From Burkholderia sp. Bp9143 (GTDB lineage Bacteria > Pseudomonadota > Gammaproteobacteria > Burkholderiales > Burkholderiaceae), in contig NZ_QTPO01000008.1 of NCBI RefSeq assembly GCF_003853645.1, forward strand, positions 1 to 64,000: a stretch of DNA of 64,000 bases, written 5' to 3'. A program made the translations under genes and the position numbers. Below, in pieces: positions 61,153-64,000 of this stretch (positions are counted from its first letter, which is position 1; every line of letters starts with the position of its first letter). The notes beneath the pieces are model-generated. The model saw only the letters and a list, made by a program, of their open reading frames with translations. It did no database searches and was not told where the DNA came from.

Positions 61153-62253
61153 ATGTCGACGATCGAACACGCATCCGCCGCGCGCACCGCATCGGCACCG
61201 GGCAGTGCCGCCACAGTGACGGCTACCGCCGCGCCCCGTGCCGCGTGCACGGCCTGCGACGCGACGCTCGTGGCCGAAGCACGCCGTGCACACACCTGGC
61301 CGACCGGCGTCGTCGCGGCGCTCGCGTGGGCCGCGCTCGGCGCGGTGACCTGCCTGTGGCCGAATCGCGTCGTCGGTTTCACCGACTGGGCGTACACCGA
61401 CACGTTCGGCATCGCCGCGTGGGCGATCGCCGCGCTGCTGCTGGTTGCCGCGACGCTCGGCCATCGCGTGCCGGCCACGCGCGCACGGCTCGCCCGCGTG
61501 CGCCCCGCCGGCCCGTGGCTCGTCGCGCTGCCGCTCGTGCTCGCCGCGTGGGAAATCGTCACCGCCAAAACGGGCTGGCTGCCGACGCCGTTCTTCGCGC
61601 CGCCGCAGGCATTGATCGAGGTCTACGTCGACGACTGGCCGCGCCTTGCCGGCAGCGCCGGCAATACGCTGAAGCTGCTTGCGCTCGGGTTTGCCTATGG
61701 CGTCGCGGTCGGGTTCGCGGTCGGCGTCTCGATCGGCTGGTCGCGCCGGATCGGCTACTGGGTGCATCCGGTGCTGCGCGTGCTCGGCCCCGTGCCGGCC
61801 ACCGCGCTGCTGCCGCTCACGTTCTACTTCTTCCCAACGAGCTATTCGGCCGCCGCGTTCCTGATCGCGCTGTCGACCGGCTTCCCGGTCGCGGTGCTGA
61901 CGTGGTCGGGCGTCGCGAGCGTGAACCGGCAGTACTACGACGTCGCGCGCACGCTCGGCGCGAACGCGCGCTTCCTCGTGCTGCGCGTCGCCATTCCGGC
62001 CGCGCTGCCGCATGTGTTCGTCGGCATCTTCATGGGGCTGAGCGCGTCGTTCACGGTGCTCGTCGTCGCGGAGATGATGGGCGTCAAGTCGGGGCTCGGC
62101 TGGTACCTGAGCTGGGCGCAGGGCTGGGCATCGTACGTGAACATGTATGCGGCGCTGATCGTGATGGCGCTGCTGTTTTCCGGGCTGATCGCGCTGCTGT
62201 TCGCGGTGCGCGACCGTGTGCTCGCGTGGCAGAAAGGAACCGTCAAATGGTAA
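61153..62253 (+). CDS. ABC importer permease (SsuC/TauC-like)
   Basis: 366 residues. A BPD_transp_1-type core of six TMs (about 160-360) is preceded by an atypical N-terminal extension of about 90 residues with a further two hydrophobic segments (VVAALAWAALGAVTC; FGIAAWAIAALLLVAA). The EAA-type loop reads VARTLGANARFLVLRVAIPAALP. It transports the substrate through the inner membrane together with its neighbours. It starts four bases after the binding-protein stop; the ATPase gene overlaps its end. Confidence 0.9.
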   Translation: MSTIEHASAARTASAPGSAATVTATAAPRAACTACDATLVAEARRAHTWPTGVVAALAWAALGAVTCLWPNRVVGFTDWAYTDTFGIAAWAIAALLLVAATLGHRVPATRARLARVRPAGPWLVALPLVLAAWEIVTAKTGWLPTPFFAPPQALIEVYVDDWPRLAGSAGNTLKLLALGFAYGVAVGFAVGVSIGWSRRIGYWVHPVLRVLGPVPATALLPLTFYFFPTSYSAAAFLIALSTGFPVAVLTWSGVASVNRQYYDVARTLGANARFLVLRVAIPAALPHVFVGIFMGLSASFTVLVVAEMMGVKSGLGWYLSWAQGWASYVNMYAALIVMALLFSGLIALLFAVRDRVLAWQKGTVKW

Positions 62254-63071
62254 GCGCCGCCGTTCTCGAATCGTCCGTTTCCACGCCGTCCGCCACGCCC
62301 CGTGCCACGGCGCCGCGCGGCGCGCGCATCGACATCCGTCGCGTGAGCCATGCGTTCGACGGCCCCGGCGGCCCGCTGCCGGTGCTCGACGACGTCACGC
62401 TGTCGGTCGCGGCCGGCGAATTCGTCGCGCTGCTCGGCCCGAGCGGCTGCGGAAAATCGACGCTGCTGCGGCTCGTCGCGGGCCTCGACGCCGCGCGGCA
62501 AGGCACGATCGCGCAGAACGGCGCGCCGATCGAACGGCCCGACCCGTCGCGCATCGTCGTGTTCCAGGATCCGACGCTCTACCCGTGGCGCCGCGTGCGT
62601 GCGAACGTGGCGCTCGGCCTCGAGGCGCGCGGCGTGGCGCGCACCGCACAGCATCGCGTCGACGATGCGCTCGCGCGCGTCGGGCTGCAGGAATTCTCGA
62701 ACGCGTTTCCGCATCAGTTGTCGGGCGGGATGGCGCAGCGTGTCGCGCTCGCCCGCGCGCTCGTCAACGATCCGCGTCTCCTGATCCTCGACGAGCCGCT
62801 CGGCAAGCTCGATTCGCTGACGCGGCTGACGATGCAGGCCGAGCTGACCGCGCTGTGGCAACGCGACGGGTTCTCCGCGCTGCTCGTCACGCACGATGTC
62901 GAGGAAGCGCTGTTTCTCGCGCAGCGCGTGATCGTGTTCGGGCCGCGGCCCGCACGCATCGTCGCGGAATTGCGCGTCGACCTGCCCTATCCGCGCCATC
63001 GCGGCGACCCGCGTCTCGCCGAGCTGCGCCACGAAGCGCTGCGGCATCTCGGACTCGATGCGAGCTGGTAG
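62247..63071 (+). CDS. ABC importer ATP-binding protein (SsuB/TauB-like)
   Basis: 274 residues. Walker A GPSGCGKST, Q-loop VVFQDPTLYPWRRV, signature LSGGMAQRVALARAL, Walker B LLILDEPLGKLD and H-loop VTHDVEEAL, all as in sulfonate, nitrate and taurine importers. The unusual Met in the signature's MAQR (usually xxQR) is still active in relatives. It begins seven bases before the permease stop (overlap), so the two are translation-coupled. Confidence 0.92.
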   Translation: MVSAAVLESSVSTPSATPRATAPRGARIDIRRVSHAFDGPGGPLPVLDDVTLSVAAGEFVALLGPSGCGKSTLLRLVAGLDAARQGTIAQNGAPIERPDPSRIVVFQDPTLYPWRRVRANVALGLEARGVARTAQHRVDDALARVGLQEFSNAFPHQLSGGMAQRVALARALVNDPRLLILDEPLGKLDSLTRLTMQAELTALWQRDGFSALLVTHDVEEALFLAQRVIVFGPRPARIVAELRVDLPYPRHRGDPRLAELRHEALRHLGLDASW

Positions 63072-63121
63072 ATGCGCGGTAACGTTCGCAGGATGGCCGG
63101 TGCGCGGCAAAGGCCGCGCCG

Positions 63122-64000
63122 ATGAACGCGCCGCCGTTCGCCGACTGGGCGCTCCTGTTCCTGCAACTGCTGTATCGCGCGCAGATCGCGTTCGCGCGGG
63201 TGCTGCATGCGATCGGCCTGACCGGCGATGCCGACGGACAGGCCGCGTGGCCCTGGGCGCACCGGATCGCGCTCGAAACGCTGCGCATCGACGCGGGACT
63301 CACGCGCCAGCTCTCGCTCGCCGGCGCGGCGGCCGCGCTGGCCGTGGCGCTCGGCTTCATCGCGCTCGTTTCGCGCAAGTGGCGGGCGGTATCGGCAATC
63401 GCCGCGCTGGCCGTTGCGTGGTTCGCGCCGTGGCCGCCGGCATCGCTGTGGCTCGCGCCCGCGGTACCCACGAGTTTTCAGCGCAGTCCCGAGGCGTTTT
63501 CCGTCGCGAACGTGATGCGCGGCGCACATCTGTATGCGCAGCATTGCGTGGCCTGTCACGGCGCGGACGGCCGCGGCGAGGGACCGCTCGCGGCAACGCT
63601 CGCCCACTGGCCACCGACCTTCGCGGGCGCGCTGCTTGCCCGCCGGCTCGACGGCGAACTGTACTGGCGTGTGCGGCACGGTACGCGCGACGCGCGCGGC
63701 GCGGCGTCGATGCCGGGTTTCGCGGCGACGCTCGGCCCGGCCGATACATGGGCCGTGCTCGATTACCTGAAAGCGCTGTCGGCCGGCAGCGGCGCGCAGG
63801 CCGAAGGCGCGTGGCCCGTGCCCGTCCCGCTGCCGGCGCTCGACGTGCGCTGCCGCAACGCCGCGCCGCAACCGCTCGAGCGCTGGCGCGAAGGCCAGCG
63901 CGTGCGCATCGTCGCGCTCGCGCCGGGCAGCGCACTGCCGACGGAGGATCCGCGCTGGCAGACGCTGCTCGTCGTTGGAGGCGATATGCCTGCGCTGCCG
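63122..64000 (+). CDS. Membrane-anchored c-type cytochrome (3' end outside window)
   Basis: The frame is open from the ATG at 63122 to the window edge, 293 codons. AAAGG lies eight bases upstream of the start. About two hydrophobic segments (near residues 60-80 and 90-115) anchor it; the haem site CVACH is at about residues 142-146 in AQHCVACHGADGRGEGPLA. The downstream Met (ASMPGFAATL) is the likely axial ligand. The remaining C-terminus is unassigned. It is 50 bases after the ATPase gene and in the same orientation, so it may belong to the operon, possibly accepting electrons in oxidation of the imported compound or of sulfite. Confidence 0.85.
   Translation, partial: MNAPPFADWALLFLQLLYRAQIAFARVLHAIGLTGDADGQAAWPWAHRIALETLRIDAGLTRQLSLAGAAAALAVALGFIALVSRKWRAVSAIAALAVAWFAPWPPASLWLAPAVPTSFQRSPEAFSVANVMRGAHLYAQHCVACHGADGRGEGPLAATLAHWPPTFAGALLARRLDGELYWRVRHGTRDARGAASMPGFAATLGPADTWAVLDYLKALSAGSGAQAEGAWPVPVPLPALDVRCRNAAPQPLERWREGQRVRIVALAPGSALPTEDPRWQTLLVVGGDMPALP

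Overview
The window looks like a secondary replicon (chromosome 2 or 3) of a Burkholderia cepacia complex-type betaproteobacterium. The basis is very high GC coding DNA with long antisense shadow ORFs, a 404-residue trimeric porin ending in Phe, several LysR-regulator/target pairs, NodT-type efflux lipoproteins and a Burkholderia-type GC palindrome. The species is inferred. No rRNA, tRNA, CRISPR array or prophage was seen. Almost every gene is intact; only the first (tnpB tail) and last (cytochrome c) are cut by the window edges.

Layout: 1-100 is the end of a tnpB transposon (IS200/IS605 superfamily). 0.15-5.2 kb: omega-amino-acid:pyruvate transaminase with a divergent LysR, a cupin dioxygenase-like protein, and a GAF-PAS-PAS-GGDEF protein. 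5.2-11 kb: two tandem MFS permeases and an atypical metallo-beta-lactamase-fold hydrolase, divergent from a tandemly duplicated IclR-like regulator. 11-18.6 kb: small ORF, Lrp/LysE pair, YqaA-like membrane protein, chemoreceptor, acyl-CoA ligase divergent from a Crp/Fnr regulator. 18.8-27.7 kb: RND permease, adaptor and outer-membrane factor followed by their probable two-component system, then a second LysE. 27.8-33.4 kb: AraC/SDR pair, lipoprotein, AI-2E-family permease, and an electrophile-response pair (DJ-1-like protein and old yellow enzyme) with TetR-type operators but no regulator beside them.

33.8-38.4 kb is a sucrose/levan module: a LacI repressor divergent from a secreted GH68 levansucrase and a secreted GH32 fructosidase, with three CCGGTTT-type operators around an excellent promoter. 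38.4-43 kb: SDR and LysR, then a MocR regulator with an AhpD-like protein and a periplasmic cupin. 43.2-48.5 kb: TetR-controlled ABC-2 drug efflux operon with its own outer-membrane factor, closed by a bidirectional terminator shared with the porin at 48.6-49.8 kb. 50.3-52.9 kb: squalene/phytoene synthase-like gene and a glycerophosphodiester phosphodiesterase lipoprotein.

52.9-64 kb is dominated by sulfur chemistry: a four-rhodanese-domain protein and cysteine dioxygenase divergent from a LysR; an SfnB/DszC-like flavoprotein divergent from an operon of an SsuD-like monooxygenase, a class II aldolase, a TauT/SsuT-type ABC importer and a membrane-anchored cytochrome c that runs off the window. 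The likely logic is uptake and oxidative cleavage of an organosulfur (or related) compound, with released sulfur and cysteine handled next door. The best candidates for novelty are this operon, the four-rhodanese protein, the fused double IclR regulator and the tnpB/omega-RNA end.
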